The notes beneath the pieces are model-generated. The model made no database searches. It was not told the DNA's origin and saw only the letters and a list, made by a program, of their open reading frames with translations. A program made the position numbers and the translations under genes. This document shows, piece after piece, positions 34,376-42,974 of a DNA stretch of 64,000 bases (position 1 is the stretch's first letter; every line of letters starts with the position of its first letter). The stretch comes from TMED23 sp964566055 (GTDB taxonomy: Bacteria; Pseudomonadota; Alphaproteobacteria; Rhodospirillales; UBA2165): the NCBI GenBank assembly GCA_964566055.1, contig CAZMHI010000002.1, forward strand, positions 62,001 through 126,000. The letters are read 5' to 3'.

Positions 34376-35163
34376 CGACCCAAGAGACAAAATTGGATCA
34401 CTTAAGCGAAAGCGATCTCCACGCCTATATTGATGGCGAATTGGATGCGGCAACGCTTTTAGAGATCGAGCATTGGCTGGCCGAGCATCCTGATGATGCG
34501 GCGAAGGTGCATGCCTTCAAACTGCAAAAAGTTCAAATGCATCAGCTCTATGATGAAGGTTTGGAAGCTGCTGCCCCGAAAGGCGTAATTGAGCTGCTTG
34601 AGGACAAGCCTATCAACTCCTGGATACCCGGTTGGCGTCAAATGGCGGCCGGCATCGCACTCTTTATCATCGGTGGCGTGAGTGGCTGGGGCTATTTCAC
34701 GATGGACCCAATGGAGCGCCAAGCCGGCGGTCAATTTGCCCGTCAGGCACTAAATGCACACGTTGTTTATGCTCATGATACGGCGCGCCCCGTCGAGATG
34801 AGCGCAATGTATCAAAAAGATATGGTAAGCTGGCTGTCAAAACGGCTTGGCCACAAATTAATGATCCCCAATATTGCGGGCGCCGGGTTCAATCTCATCG
34901 GTGGCCGGCAGGTAGCGGATCAGGATTCTCCTGCTGCATTATTAATGTACGAGGATAAACGGGAACGTCGAGTTACGCTCTTTGTCCGCTCCGGCGCCAC
35001 TTTTAGTGATACCAAGTTCCGCTTTATCGCCGAACATGGCATGGTCGCTTTTTATTGGACCAATGGCCCGCTCTCCTATGCGTTGTCAGGAGAAATGCCC
35101 CGCGGCGATCTGCTCGATCTCGCCAATATGGTGTTTAAGGATATCAGCTCAAAATCGAGTTGA
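34372..35163 (+). CDS. Membrane anti-sigma factor
   Basis: A 263-residue inner-membrane protein. The cytoplasmic N-terminus (about 1-90) has the anti-sigma pattern SESDLHAYIDGELD plus ARL-type helices (LEIEHWLAEHPDDAAKVHAF), but no zinc-binding cysteines. A membrane helix lies at about 102-120 (AAGIALFIIGGVSGWGYF). The periplasmic part (about 125-263) ends in a beta-rich domain with AFYWTNGPLSYALSGE. It should hold the sigma factor encoded just upstream until an envelope signal arrives. Confidence 0.85.
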   Translation: MTTQETKLDHLSESDLHAYIDGELDAATLLEIEHWLAEHPDDAAKVHAFKLQKVQMHQLYDEGLEAAAPKGVIELLEDKPINSWIPGWRQMAAGIALFIIGGVSGWGYFTMDPMERQAGGQFARQALNAHVVYAHDTARPVEMSAMYQKDMVSWLSKRLGHKLMIPNIAGAGFNLIGGRQVADQDSPAALLMYEDKRERRVTLFVRSGATFSDTKFRFIAEHGMVAFYWTNGPLSYALSGEMPRGDLLDLANMVFKDISSKSS

Positions 35164-35288
35164 GACGCATTCTCAATATATTGTAACCATAATTGTTACA
35201 CTTCGGGAAATTTAGAAATATTCAAAAATATATAGACACCCAAATTGTGGGTATTTTGCGTTATGGTTTACTCATTGAGTTATATCAA
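35160..35288. promoter_or_regulatory. Cluster of dyads and an FNR-like box upstream of a small gene
   Basis: Three symmetric elements lie within about 130 bases. TTGAGA-5-TCTCAA (35160-35176) overlaps the anti-sigma stop codon. TGTAAC-7-GTTACA lies at 35182-35200. TTGAG-TTAT-ATCAA at 35275-35288 differs from the FNR consensus at one base. The last is only 24 bases from the ATG at 35313, too close for class II activation, so it would repress or be non-functional. Confidence 0.35.
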
Positions 35289-35312
35289 AGGAAAATAAAC
35301 GGAGATTAGACC

Positions 35313-35546
35313 ATGACCCTCGAAGGCCACAAAATCGAAAAGTCATCTGCCGGAACTCTAACCAAAGTACAAGATACCGCAGGAAAATTGCTTAAAATAT
35401 CAGACGTTATGCAAAATGATTCAAAACATGCCGTTAACACCGCCACTCAAATGGCCAGCGACGTCATGAATTATGATTTAAAAACCATTGCCGAGGATGC
35501 AAGTTCATTGGCTTCTATTATTAGAGGTTCTAAATATTTTAATTAA
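35313..35546 (+). CDS. Small soluble hypothetical protein (77 residues)
   Basis: A 77-residue, mostly helical and polar protein without signal peptide or membrane helix. It contains KLLKISDVMQND and TATQMASDVMNYDLKTIAED, with no cysteines. GGAG at 35301-35304 sits eight bases before the ATG, and a strong terminator follows, both supporting a real gene. No family is recognised. It follows the anti-sigma gene but has its own likely control region. Confidence 0.65.
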   Translation: MTLEGHKIEKSSAGTLTKVQDTAGKLLKISDVMQNDSKHAVNTATQMASDVMNYDLKTIAEDASSLASIIRGSKYFN

Positions 35547-35573
35547 ATAAATAAAATAACAGCCCCAAAATTT

Positions 35574-35606
35574 AAAATGCTCCAAATTTTGCGGAGCATT
35601 TTTTTT
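35574..35606. terminator. Strong bidirectional rho-independent terminator
   Basis: AAAATGCTCC (35574-35583) pairs perfectly with GGAGCATTTT (35593-35602) across a 9-base loop. The T-run continues to 35606 on the plus strand, and a shorter TTTT tail serves the minus strand. It separates the convergent 77-residue gene and the CopD-like gene. Confidence 0.85.
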
Positions 35607-36070
35607 CAGCCATGCACGCCGATGACGGCGGCAGCAATGGTCACAAAACTCAGCGTAATCAGCACGACATGAGCTCTAAAAACCAATCCTAAGACGCGTT
35701 GGGGATTTGTACTGGCTTGCTGCTCAAACCATTTGTGCAGCACGAGTGGTTCCAGAATAAAGAGTACGACAGTAAAAACCACATAGATAAAAATCATGGC
35801 GTGGATCCACCAATAGGCTGGATCAAGCAATCGCTCCCAGGCATCCAGCACATAGAGCATATAAAGCCCGGTTAGGCCGGTAATTTGGGTGGTGTATTTA
35901 GCCTGTTTGGCGACGCGGGCTTCAATTTCTTCGAAAGTGTCCGTGCTCTTACCCGCATCGGCACCGCGCCTTAACACGGGCAGGATGATAAACGTCGTAA
36001 AAGAAACACTGCCGATCCACATCACCACGGCAATAATATGCAGGGCGCGAGCTATCGCAAACTCATCCAT
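35606..36070 (-). CDS. CopD-like four-helix membrane protein
   Basis: A 154-residue membrane protein with four hydrophobic segments. It opens ARALHIIAVVMWIGSVSFTTFIILP, followed later by WWIHAMIFIYVVFTVVLFI and RAHVVLITLSFVTIAAAVIG. Conserved His residues near helix ends (LH, IH, AH) are reminiscent of haem- or copper-handling CopD/DUF2269-type proteins. It begins six bases after ilvD and is probably co-transcribed, although no functional link is obvious. Confidence 0.65.
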   Translation of the reverse strand: MDEFAIARALHIIAVVMWIGSVSFTTFIILPVLRRGADAGKSTDTFEEIEARVAKQAKYTTQITGLTGLYMLYVLDAWERLLDPAYWWIHAMIFIYVVFTVVLFILEPLVLHKWFEQQASTNPQRVLGLVFRAHVVLITLSFVTIAAAVIGVHG

Positions 36071-36076
36071 GCTGGA

Positions 36077-37924
36077 CTATTCCGCCTGACTTACATCACG
36101 TACGGCACCGCGGGCGGCACTCGTCGTCAAAGCGGCATAAGCTCTGAGCGCTTGTGTCACGACACGTTTACGAGGCGCCATGGGTTTCCAGGCATCTTTA
36201 CCTTTGGCCTCCATGGCCTCCCGGCGACGCTGCAGTTCCTCATCATCAATAGCGACATTGATGGTCCGTTCGGGAATATCAATTTCAATCGTATCGCCCT
36301 CCTCGACCAGACCAATATTGCCGCCTTCTGCAGCTTCCGGTGAGGCATGACCGATAGAAAGGCCGGAGGTGCCGCCGGAAAAACGACCGTCGGTCACCAG
36401 CGCGCATTCTTTGCCCATACCCATCGATTTTAAATAACTGGTCGGATACAGCATTTCCTGCATACCCGGACCGCCTTTGGGTCCTTCATAGCGTATCAAA
36501 ACAATATCGCCCGGATTTATTTCCCGGCTCAATATAGATTTGCAAGCATCGTCCTGGCTCTCAAAAATGCGCGCCGGGCCTGAAAATTTCAAAATACTTT
36601 CATCGACACCAGCCGTTTTAACAATGCAGCCTTCCAAGGCGATGTTACCGTAGAGCACCGCCAAGCCGCCATCCGCGCTATAGGCGTTTTCCACCGAGCG
36701 GATACAGCCATTTTCGCGGTCATCATCCAAGCTGTCATAGCGGCTTTGCTGACTGAAGGCTTCAATCGTTTTAACACCGCCGGGAGCCGCGCGATAAAAT
36801 TCCGCTACTTCCGGATCATTGGAGGTAATGATATCCCATTGATCAATTGCGTTGCCAATTGTTGGCGCATAGGCGGTTGCAACATCACGGCTCAACAATC
36901 CGCCGCGATCGAGCTCACCCATTATGCCCATAATACCGCCAGCCCGGTGAACATCTTCCATGTGATAGTCCTGGGTGCTCGGTGCGACTTTACAAATGTT
37001 TGGCACTTTGCGCGATAACCGGTCGATGTCCTGCATGGTAAAGTCCACTTCGGCCTCCTCGGCAATGGCCAGCAGATGCAACACCGTATTAGTCGAGCCT
37101 CCCATGGCAATATCAAGCGTCATGGCATTCTCGAACCCCGCTTTGCCGACAGCGCGCGGTAAAACCGTTTCATCGTCTTCCTTATAATACTTGCGGCAAT
37201 TTTCGACGATCTGCCGCCCAGCGCTTAAGAATAGTTCTTTACGGTCCAAATGGGTCGCCAGAGCGCTGCCGTTGCCTGGCAAGCCAATACCGAGGGCCTC
37301 CGCCAGACAATTCATCGAATTGGCCGTGAACATGCCAGAGCAGGAGCCGCAGGTCGGGCAGGATTCCCGCTCGTACTCTTCGGCCAGCTCATCGCTGACA
37401 TCCGGATTGGCGCCTTCAATCATCGCATCGATCAAATCAATGGCAATTTCCTTGCCGTCGATTTCAATCTTGCCGGCTTCCATCGGCCCGCCTGAGACAA
37501 ACACAGCCGGTATATTCAAACGCATCGCTGCCATCAGCATACCGGGTGTGATCTTGTCGCAATTTGAAATACACACCATCGCATCGGCGCAATGGGCATT
37601 GACCATATACTCGGTTGAATCGGCGATGATCTCACGAGACGGCAGCGAATACAGCATGCCATCGTGTCCCATGGCGATGCCGTCATCGACTGCAATGGTA
37701 TTGAATTCTTTGGCGACCGCACCGGCAGCCTCGACTTCCCGCGCCACCAGCTGACCCAAATTCTGCAGATGAACATGACCCGGCACGAATTGGGTAAAGG
37801 AATTTACGATGGCGACAATAGGCTTGCCAAAATCATCGTCAGTCATTCCTGTGGCACGCCAAAGCCCGCGGGCACCCGCCATATTGCGACCATGGGTCGA
37901 TGTCTTAGAACGTAAATCTGGCAT
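36077..37924 (-). CDS. ilvD: Dihydroxy-acid dehydratase
   Basis: A 615-residue Fe-S dehydratase that converts 2,3-dihydroxy-isovalerate and -methylvalerate to the 2-oxoacids of valine and isoleucine synthesis. Cluster and active-site motifs are intact: CISNCDKITPGMLMA, ESCPTCGSCSGMFTANSMNC and GRFSGGTSGLSIGHASPEAA. Length is that of the long enterobacterial/alphaproteobacterial type. It follows two small membrane-protein genes on the same strand. Confidence 0.97.
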   Translation of the reverse strand: MPDLRSKTSTHGRNMAGARGLWRATGMTDDDFGKPIVAIVNSFTQFVPGHVHLQNLGQLVAREVEAAGAVAKEFNTIAVDDGIAMGHDGMLYSLPSREIIADSTEYMVNAHCADAMVCISNCDKITPGMLMAAMRLNIPAVFVSGGPMEAGKIEIDGKEIAIDLIDAMIEGANPDVSDELAEEYERESCPTCGSCSGMFTANSMNCLAEALGIGLPGNGSALATHLDRKELFLSAGRQIVENCRKYYKEDDETVLPRAVGKAGFENAMTLDIAMGGSTNTVLHLLAIAEEAEVDFTMQDIDRLSRKVPNICKVAPSTQDYHMEDVHRAGGIMGIMGELDRGGLLSRDVATAYAPTIGNAIDQWDIITSNDPEVAEFYRAAPGGVKTIEAFSQQSRYDSLDDDRENGCIRSVENAYSADGGLAVLYGNIALEGCIVKTAGVDESILKFSGPARIFESQDDACKSILSREINPGDIVLIRYEGPKGGPGMQEMLYPTSYLKSMGMGKECALVTDGRFSGGTSGLSIGHASPEAAEGGNIGLVEEGDTIEIDIPERTINVAIDDEELQRRREAMEAKGKDAWKPMAPRKRVVTQALRAYAALTTSAARGAVRDVSQAE

Positions 37925-38006
37925 AGCTTTTCCTTTGCCGGTGTTGAGTTATTTTCGGGGCGTATTCATACCTGAATTTAGGGCGGATACAATAATTAAG
38001 TCGTAC

Positions 38007-38582
38007 TCAAAGATTGCCGAGATTGCCTTTGGTCATTTCATCCAAAGTCTCTTCAAGCTCTTTCAAACGTTTCTCAAGATCAACATCCAATTGCGCCAGC
38101 TGGCGGTCGAATTTGAAGACACGTTCGAAATGGTCACGGCGACGACCGGATTGGTAAAACTTATCAAGCCGTCTTACCCCCCAGGCTCCCAAAACCGCAA
38201 AGAGTATTCCGCCGGCGACGATCAGAATAAGAGCGGCGGTTTGGCGATCCGGCGCGGCCTCCGCCGCCATCACTGTACCCCAAAATCCAACCGTGACAAT
38301 CGTTGCCGCCCCAACAGCCAGGCCTCGCGTGATGAAGCGATTGTCGTTACGCCAATGCTTTTCAGCATCACGGATGGCGTTAGTGACTTCATGGATAGCC
38401 AGCTCCTGCCAGCGCCTAAAAGAGATGCCGCCGTGCTCCGTCCTTCCTTCCCGAATGTATTGTTCGAGGCGTTTGACGATTACCTCACCACGTTCCTGTG
38501 GCGTCGGGTTCTGTCCCATCCAATAAGCACTGTAATCGGTGGGTTCAAACTCAGCCTCTTTTTCTTTTTCTCGATCAGCCAT
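38007..38582 (-). CDS. Hypothetical membrane protein with C-terminal coiled coil
   Basis: A 191-residue protein with a charged N-terminus containing PTPQERGEVIVKRLEQYIR. Two membrane helices lie at about 97-117 (AVGAATIVTVGFWGTVMA) and about 120-142 (ALILIVAGGILFAVLGAWGV). The C-terminal tail ends in a heptad-like LEKRLKELEETLDEM. No family is recognised. It starts 54 bases after the four-helix protein gene upstream and may share its transcript. Confidence 0.6.
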   Translation of the reverse strand: MADREKEKEAEFEPTDYSAYWMGQNPTPQERGEVIVKRLEQYIREGRTEHGGISFRRWQELAIHEVTNAIRDAEKHWRNDNRFITRGLAVGAATIVTVGFWGTVMAAEAAPDRQTAALILIVAGGILFAVLGAWGVRRLDKFYQSGRRRDHFERVFKFDRQLAQLDVDLEKRLKELEETLDEMTKGNLGNL

Positions 38583-38636
38583 CCCCGGATTTTGCCCAAA
38601 TCCGAGCCAAAAGAAAAGACTGAGGATATAACTAAA

Positions 38637-39086
38637 TCATCTATTCGCCTGATCAGCCAACACGGTATCTGCACCCTCGCCGCCAAACCGGGTGGCGAGA
38701 TAGCCGATAATCAAGCCAACAATGGCACCCTCAAGGACGAACCAAAACGGAGACAAAAACATTCCATCGGCGCCAAACATCGTCACCATCATTTCGGCAA
38801 ACCGGTCAAAGGCGAAGAAAATTAGGACAAAGTTCATCCAGGCGCCCAATATCGGCGCACGTATCCACCAAGGCATCGGCAGCCTCACTACAGGATGCCA
38901 AGTAAAAACACCAAACACCCCAATCAAGGCGCCTAGCGTCGTATACCACAGCAAAATTCCCCAGCGGAGCATCCAATCCGCCTCCGGGACAAAGTAAGGC
39001 AGGAAGATAAAACCGATGAGACCAAATATCAGGCCGACGGTCTTACCAATAGCAATGCGGGTGATCAAAGAAGGATTACCGAACAT
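38637..39086 (-). CDS. Hypothetical four-helix membrane protein
   Basis: A 149-residue integral membrane protein with four hydrophobic segments: KTVGLIFGLIGFIFLPYFVP, GILLWYTTLGALIGVFGVF, ILGAWMNFVLIFFAFDRFA and FVLEGAIVGLIIGYLATRFGG. The ATG at 39086 has GGAGG five to six bases upstream; an upstream GTG at 39092 abuts that site and is unlikely. I do not recognise the family. The 3' tail reads GADTVLADQANR. Confidence 0.65.
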   Translation of the reverse strand: MFGNPSLITRIAIGKTVGLIFGLIGFIFLPYFVPEADWMLRWGILLWYTTLGALIGVFGVFTWHPVVRLPMPWWIRAPILGAWMNFVLIFFAFDRFAEMMVTMFGADGMFLSPFWFVLEGAIVGLIIGYLATRFGGEGADTVLADQANR

Positions 39087-39290
39087 AGTCACCTCCTATC
39101 TAAAAGAAGAATGGAGCCATTGCGGGTATTGCTGATATCTAGCACAAAATAACGGCAGGTTCCTTGACAGCAATCATTCCATCCTCAAATTCTAGCTCTA
39201 TCGCTATGATTTTAATTGCCTAATGAGGCTAATACGGTCTATCACGCTCAATAATGAATTTTCGAATTCGAAGGAACGAGTGACCGAATA

Positions 39291-39461
39291 TTGAACGAAG
39301 TGCTCAACTTTATTGAATTGCATCCCTTGCTCTCGGTCATCGGCATGACAGCAATTATTGTCATTCTGCGGCTCTTTGGTATTGGCAAGAAAGTTATTAC
39401 CTGGGCCGCGATTATCGCCATGGCAAGTGGCTCAATCTATATCGCCAAGACAATGGGCTAA
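39291..39461 (+). CDS. Small two-helix membrane protein (56 residues)
   Basis: A TTG at 39291 opens a 56-codon frame ending in TAA at 39459-39461, four bases before the ATG of the monooxygenase gene. The product has two hydrophobic helices separated by a short basic turn: HPLLSVIGMTAIIVILRLFG, then GKK, then VITWAAIIAMASGSIYIAK. AAGGAACGAG at 39271-39280 is a possible but distant ribosome site. The tight spacing to the next gene and the clean membrane topology support a real gene. The family is unknown. Confidence 0.5.
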   Translation: MNEVLNFIELHPLLSVIGMTAIIVILRLFGIGKKVITWAAIIAMASGSIYIAKTMG

Positions 39462-39465
39462 GACA

Positions 39466-40656
39466 ATGAGCCCGCAAAAACACATCCTCATTGCTGGCGC
39501 CGGCATTGGCGGCCTGACGGCGGCATTGGCTTTGCTTAAGGCCGGGCTTGATGTCGATGTCTACGAACAAGCCCCCCAACTCGGCGAAGTCGGGGCTGGC
39601 TTCCAAATCAGCGCCAATGGCAACCGGGTGCTTTATGCGCTGGGCCTGGAACAAGAAGTAAAACAAATTGCCTGGGAGCCGGAAGGCAAAGAAATCAGGC
39701 TGTGGAATACCGGGCAGACTTGGCCTCTTTTTGATCTAGGTGCTGAATCTGTCGAGCGCTATGGCTTTCCTTATTACATGTATCATCGCGCCGATCTGCA
39801 TGCTGTGCTGGTCGATGCCATTCGAGGTATCAAACCGGAGGCGATACATTTGGGTGCGGCGGCGATTGGCGTTGACCAGGATGGCAGCGGCGTCTCACTC
39901 TCTCTTTCTAATGAAAGCCGGGTCTCTGGCGATGCGCTGATCGGCGCTGACGGTGTTCATTCGACAGTTCGGAATCTTTTGCTCGGTGATGATGATCCGA
40001 AATTTACCGGCCTGATGGCCTGGCGCGGTATCCTGCCAGCGGATAGATTGCCGGCAGGTCTCATCCGACCGATGGGCACCAACTGGGTCGGCCCAGGCGG
40101 GCATGTGATCCATTATTTTCTGCGCCGGGGAGAAATATTAAATTTTGTCGGCGTGGCAGAACGTGATGATTGGCAGGTCGAATCCTGGAGCACCCAAGGC
40201 AGCAAAGAAGAGTTTCACCGTGATTATCCCGGCTGGCATGACAGTATCCATACGGTCATTGATCTTATCGACACTCCTTTTAAATGGGCCTTGATGGCGC
40301 GTGAGCCAATGACGAGATGGCGCGTGGGCCGGGTTAGTCTGCTGGGCGACGCCTGCCATCCGACTTTACCTATGCTCGCCCAGGGTGCGGTTATGGCGAT
40401 TGAGGACGGCTATATCCTGGCACGCTATCTTCGCGATATTGACGATATCGAGGAAGCGCTCCAACTTTATGAAGACACCCGTATTGAACGCACCGCCAAA
40501 ATGGTACGAGGCGCGAATGACAATGCTGCACGGTTTCATAACAGCTCTTTGGCCGACGCTGAGGGCGCGACAGAATTTGTTGATCGGGAATGGCATCCGG
40601 ACAAGGTCAAAGAGCGCTATGACTGGCTGTTTTCCTATGATGCGACGAGCGTCTAA
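39466..40656 (+). CDS. FAD-dependent aromatic monooxygenase, salicylate-hydroxylase-like
   Basis: A 396-residue group A flavoprotein monooxygenase. The ADP-binding motif is GAGIGGLTAALALLKAGLDV at the N-terminus. The DG-type motif DALIGADGVHSTVRN is central, and the FAD/ribityl motif RVSLLGDACHPTLPMLAQGA follows. Such enzymes hydroxylate an aromatic or heteroaromatic ring using NAD(P)H. The start is the ATG at 39466; the frame extends further upstream but only over the small membrane-protein gene. The TauD-type dioxygenase gene follows by 68 bases. The substrate is unknown. Confidence 0.88.
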   Translation: MSPQKHILIAGAGIGGLTAALALLKAGLDVDVYEQAPQLGEVGAGFQISANGNRVLYALGLEQEVKQIAWEPEGKEIRLWNTGQTWPLFDLGAESVERYGFPYYMYHRADLHAVLVDAIRGIKPEAIHLGAAAIGVDQDGSGVSLSLSNESRVSGDALIGADGVHSTVRNLLLGDDDPKFTGLMAWRGILPADRLPAGLIRPMGTNWVGPGGHVIHYFLRRGEILNFVGVAERDDWQVESWSTQGSKEEFHRDYPGWHDSIHTVIDLIDTPFKWALMAREPMTRWRVGRVSLLGDACHPTLPMLAQGAVMAIEDGYILARYLRDIDDIEEALQLYEDTRIERTAKMVRGANDNAARFHNSSLADAEGATEFVDREWHPDKVKERYDWLFSYDATSV

Positions 40657-40724
40657 ATAACCTGCTTTGCGATATATAACCCTGGTGGTAGAATTTTATA
40701 TTAATATGGCAGGGAGAAAATGGG

Positions 40725-41696
40725 ATGGATGAAGTCGCAGGAAAACAATCAGCGACCGACAGCTCAACAATTATCGTACGTAAAACCGGCGTATTTTTAG
40801 GCGCTGAAGTAAGCGGTGTCGATCTAACCCAGGAACTTGAGCCCGCCACCCTGGAAAGCATTACGCAAGCCCATGCCGAACATGGTGTACTGGCCTTTCC
40901 TGATCAGAATCTTTCTGCGGAAGATCTCATGCGCTTTGGCCGCTATTTCGGTGAGTTGACCGTCCATCCGTTTTCCTCCAGCACAGATGAATGTCCCGAG
41001 TTGATCGTCTACGACAATAAAGAAGGCAACCCGCCGGCTTCGACTGATGTCTGGCATACCGACGAGACTTTTCGAGAAATGCCGCCCATGGGAACAGCGT
41101 TATGTTCGAAAATTATTCCTGAGCATGGGGGCAACACGAATTTCGCAAGTATGACTGCTATCTATGATGGCCTGTCAGACCGGCTGCAGCAATTTCTCTC
41201 CGGCCTTGAAGCGGTGCATGATCTTGGGCCTTTTAAAGGCCTGTTCCCAGATACGCCCGAGGGCCGGAAAGAACGGTATTTGGCAATCGAAAAATATCCC
41301 CCCGTCACTCATCCTGTTATTCGCGTTCATTCGGTCACTGGCAAAAAAATTCTTTTCGTTAACCCCCAATTCACACGCTACATCAAAGGTATGGAAGAAG
41401 ACGAAAGCACGGCAATCCTCAATATGCTATTTGCCAAAACCTTGCGTCATGAATACCACTACCGTCATCAATGGCAGCCCAACATGCTGGTCTTTTGGGA
41501 TAACCAGTCCGTTCAGCATTCAGCTTTACATGATTACTACCCGCAGCGCCGCATGATGGAGCGGGTAACCATTAACAAAGGTGAACGCCCGGTTGGTGAT
41601 GGCCCAGCGGCTGATCCGGCAACTTTACGCAAATATCTGATGCCACCAATCATGGAATTTACTGACACCCGTCAGAAAAGACAGCACGACAAATAA
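40725..41696 (+). CDS. TauD/TfdA-family Fe(II)/2-oxoglutarate dioxygenase
   Basis: A 323-residue non-haem iron oxygenase. The iron triad is visible as HxD in VWHTDETFREMPP and a distal His in NQSVQHSALHDYYPQRRMMER; the latter's Arg cluster binds 2-oxoglutarate. Family members release sulfite from taurine or open ether and amine links. The FAD monooxygenase lies upstream and aapJ downstream, hinting at catabolism of an imported nitrogen or sulfur compound. GCAGGGAG precedes the ATG. Confidence 0.9.
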   Translation: MDEVAGKQSATDSSTIIVRKTGVFLGAEVSGVDLTQELEPATLESITQAHAEHGVLAFPDQNLSAEDLMRFGRYFGELTVHPFSSSTDECPELIVYDNKEGNPPASTDVWHTDETFREMPPMGTALCSKIIPEHGGNTNFASMTAIYDGLSDRLQQFLSGLEAVHDLGPFKGLFPDTPEGRKERYLAIEKYPPVTHPVIRVHSVTGKKILFVNPQFTRYIKGMEEDESTAILNMLFAKTLRHEYHYRHQWQPNMLVFWDNQSVQHSALHDYYPQRRMMERVTINKGERPVGDGPAADPATLRKYLMPPIMEFTDTRQKRQHDK

Positions 41697-41729
41697 AGGC
41701 TTCAATAAAAACAGGGGTTTTTGCGGTTC

Positions 41730-41758
41730 TTGACACTTGTTATCTTTCACAAAATCAT
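41730..41758 (+). promoter_or_regulatory. Candidate promoter of the aap operon
   Basis: A consensus TTGACA at 41730-41735 and AATCAT at 41753-41758 are separated by 17 bases, 80 bases upstream of the aapJ start. The -35 is perfect and the -10 weak, as expected of an activated promoter. Confidence 0.35.
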
Positions 41759-41837
41759 GTTACGCATATTACCAAGCGTGTTTAAAACGCGAAAAGGACC
41801 GAATATTTCAGGTTTTACCAAATTAAGGGAGATGTAG

Positions 41838-42857
41838 ATGTTTCGTAAAACTTTAAGTGTAATGGCGGCCGCAGGTGCGGTTGCAATGATGTCAGTTGCC
41901 GCCAATGCGGCGACTTTAGATGATGTTAAAAAGAAAGGTGTGCTCAGCTGCGGTGTGAGTACCGGCCTTCCCGGTTTTAGTCTTCCGGATAAAAGCAACA
42001 AATGGTCCGGACTGGACGTCGATGTTTGCCGGGCTGTAGCTGCCGCTGTTCTTGGTAGCAGCCAAAAAGTTAAATTTACGCCGCTAACAGCCAAAGAACG
42101 CTTCACCGCTTTGCAATCTGGTGAAATTGATATCCTTTCTCGTAATACCACTTGGACCCACACCCGTGATACATCGCTAGGCCTCAATTTTGCAGGCGTT
42201 AGCTACTACGACGGTCAAGGTTTCATGGTGAGTAAGAAACTCGGTGTTAAAAGTGCTAAAGAACTTTCTGGCGCAGCCGTTTGTATTCAAGCGGGCACGA
42301 CGACTGAATTGAACTTGGCTGACTATTTCCGCCTCCACGGCTTGAAATATAAGTCTGTCGTTTTTGATACTTCTGACGGCACCATCAAAGGCTTTACCGC
42401 AGGCCGTTGCGACGTTTTGACGTCTGATCAGTCTCAACTTTATTCACTACGCACAAAGTTGCCGAATCCTGGTTCCGCTATGGTTCTTCCGGAAATCATT
42501 TCCAAAGAGCCACTCGGTCCTGTTGTTCGCCAAGGTGATGACCAATGGTTCAATATCGTTAAATGGACCTTGAATGCTTTGATTAACGCGGAAGAACTCG
42601 GCATTACCTCTAAAAATGCTGCGTCGATGAAATCTTCCAAAAACCCAAGTGTTCAACGTGTATTGGGTACCGCCAGTGACATGGGTAAGAAACTCGGTCT
42701 TGGCAACGATTGGGCAGCTAATGCCATTATGCAAGTTGGCAACTATAGTGAAATATTTGAGCGCAATGTTGGTAAAAACACACCACTTAAAATTTCGCGT
42801 GGCGTAAATGCCCTTTGGAACAAAGGCGGCATTATGTATGCTCCGCCAATTCGCTAA
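41838..42857 (+). CDS. aapJ: General L-amino acid ABC transporter, periplasmic binding protein
   Basis: A 339-residue family 3 binding protein that delivers L-amino acids to the AapQM permease. The signal peptide (MFRKTLSVMAAAGAVAMMSVAANA) is followed by TLDDVKKKGVLSCGVSTGLPGFS, then GLDVDVCRAVAAAVLG and RNTTWTHTRDTSLGLNFAGVSYYDGQ, which are close to AapJ/BztA proteins. GGGAGATG lies before the start. A hairpin follows at 42889-42924, between this gene and aapQ. Confidence 0.93.
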   Translation: MFRKTLSVMAAAGAVAMMSVAANAATLDDVKKKGVLSCGVSTGLPGFSLPDKSNKWSGLDVDVCRAVAAAVLGSSQKVKFTPLTAKERFTALQSGEIDILSRNTTWTHTRDTSLGLNFAGVSYYDGQGFMVSKKLGVKSAKELSGAAVCIQAGTTTELNLADYFRLHGLKYKSVVFDTSDGTIKGFTAGRCDVLTSDQSQLYSLRTKLPNPGSAMVLPEIISKEPLGPVVRQGDDQWFNIVKWTLNALINAEELGITSKNAASMKSSKNPSVQRVLGTASDMGKKLGLGNDWAANAIMQVGNYSEIFERNVGKNTPLKISRGVNALWNKGGIMYAPPIR

Positions 42858-42888
42858 GAGCATAAAATTGAATACCAATTAAATTAAC

Positions 42889-42924
42889 CTAGCCCCCGGT
42901 TGCAGTTACGCAGCTGGGGGTTAG
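42889..42924 (+). other. Hairpin between aapJ and aapQ
   Basis: CTAGCCCCC at 42889-42897 pairs with GGGGGTTAG at 42916-42924 (one G-T pair). Inner bases GGTTGC and GCAGCT extend the stem imperfectly. Only a loose T-rich stretch follows. Such structures after binding-protein genes protect the upstream message or partly stop transcription, giving excess binding protein. Confidence 0.65.
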
Positions 42925-42974
42925 TGTTATTTATAAGAGCCTCAAAAAGCTCAAATTATTACAGGGTGTAGTTG

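Noticed and set aside
37809..38825. A 338-codon plus-strand open frame antisense to ilvD and two membrane-protein genes
   Set aside because: It overlaps three minus-strand genes with good protein-level features, has no ribosome site, and its translation is an irregular basic/Ser/Pro mixture without domains.
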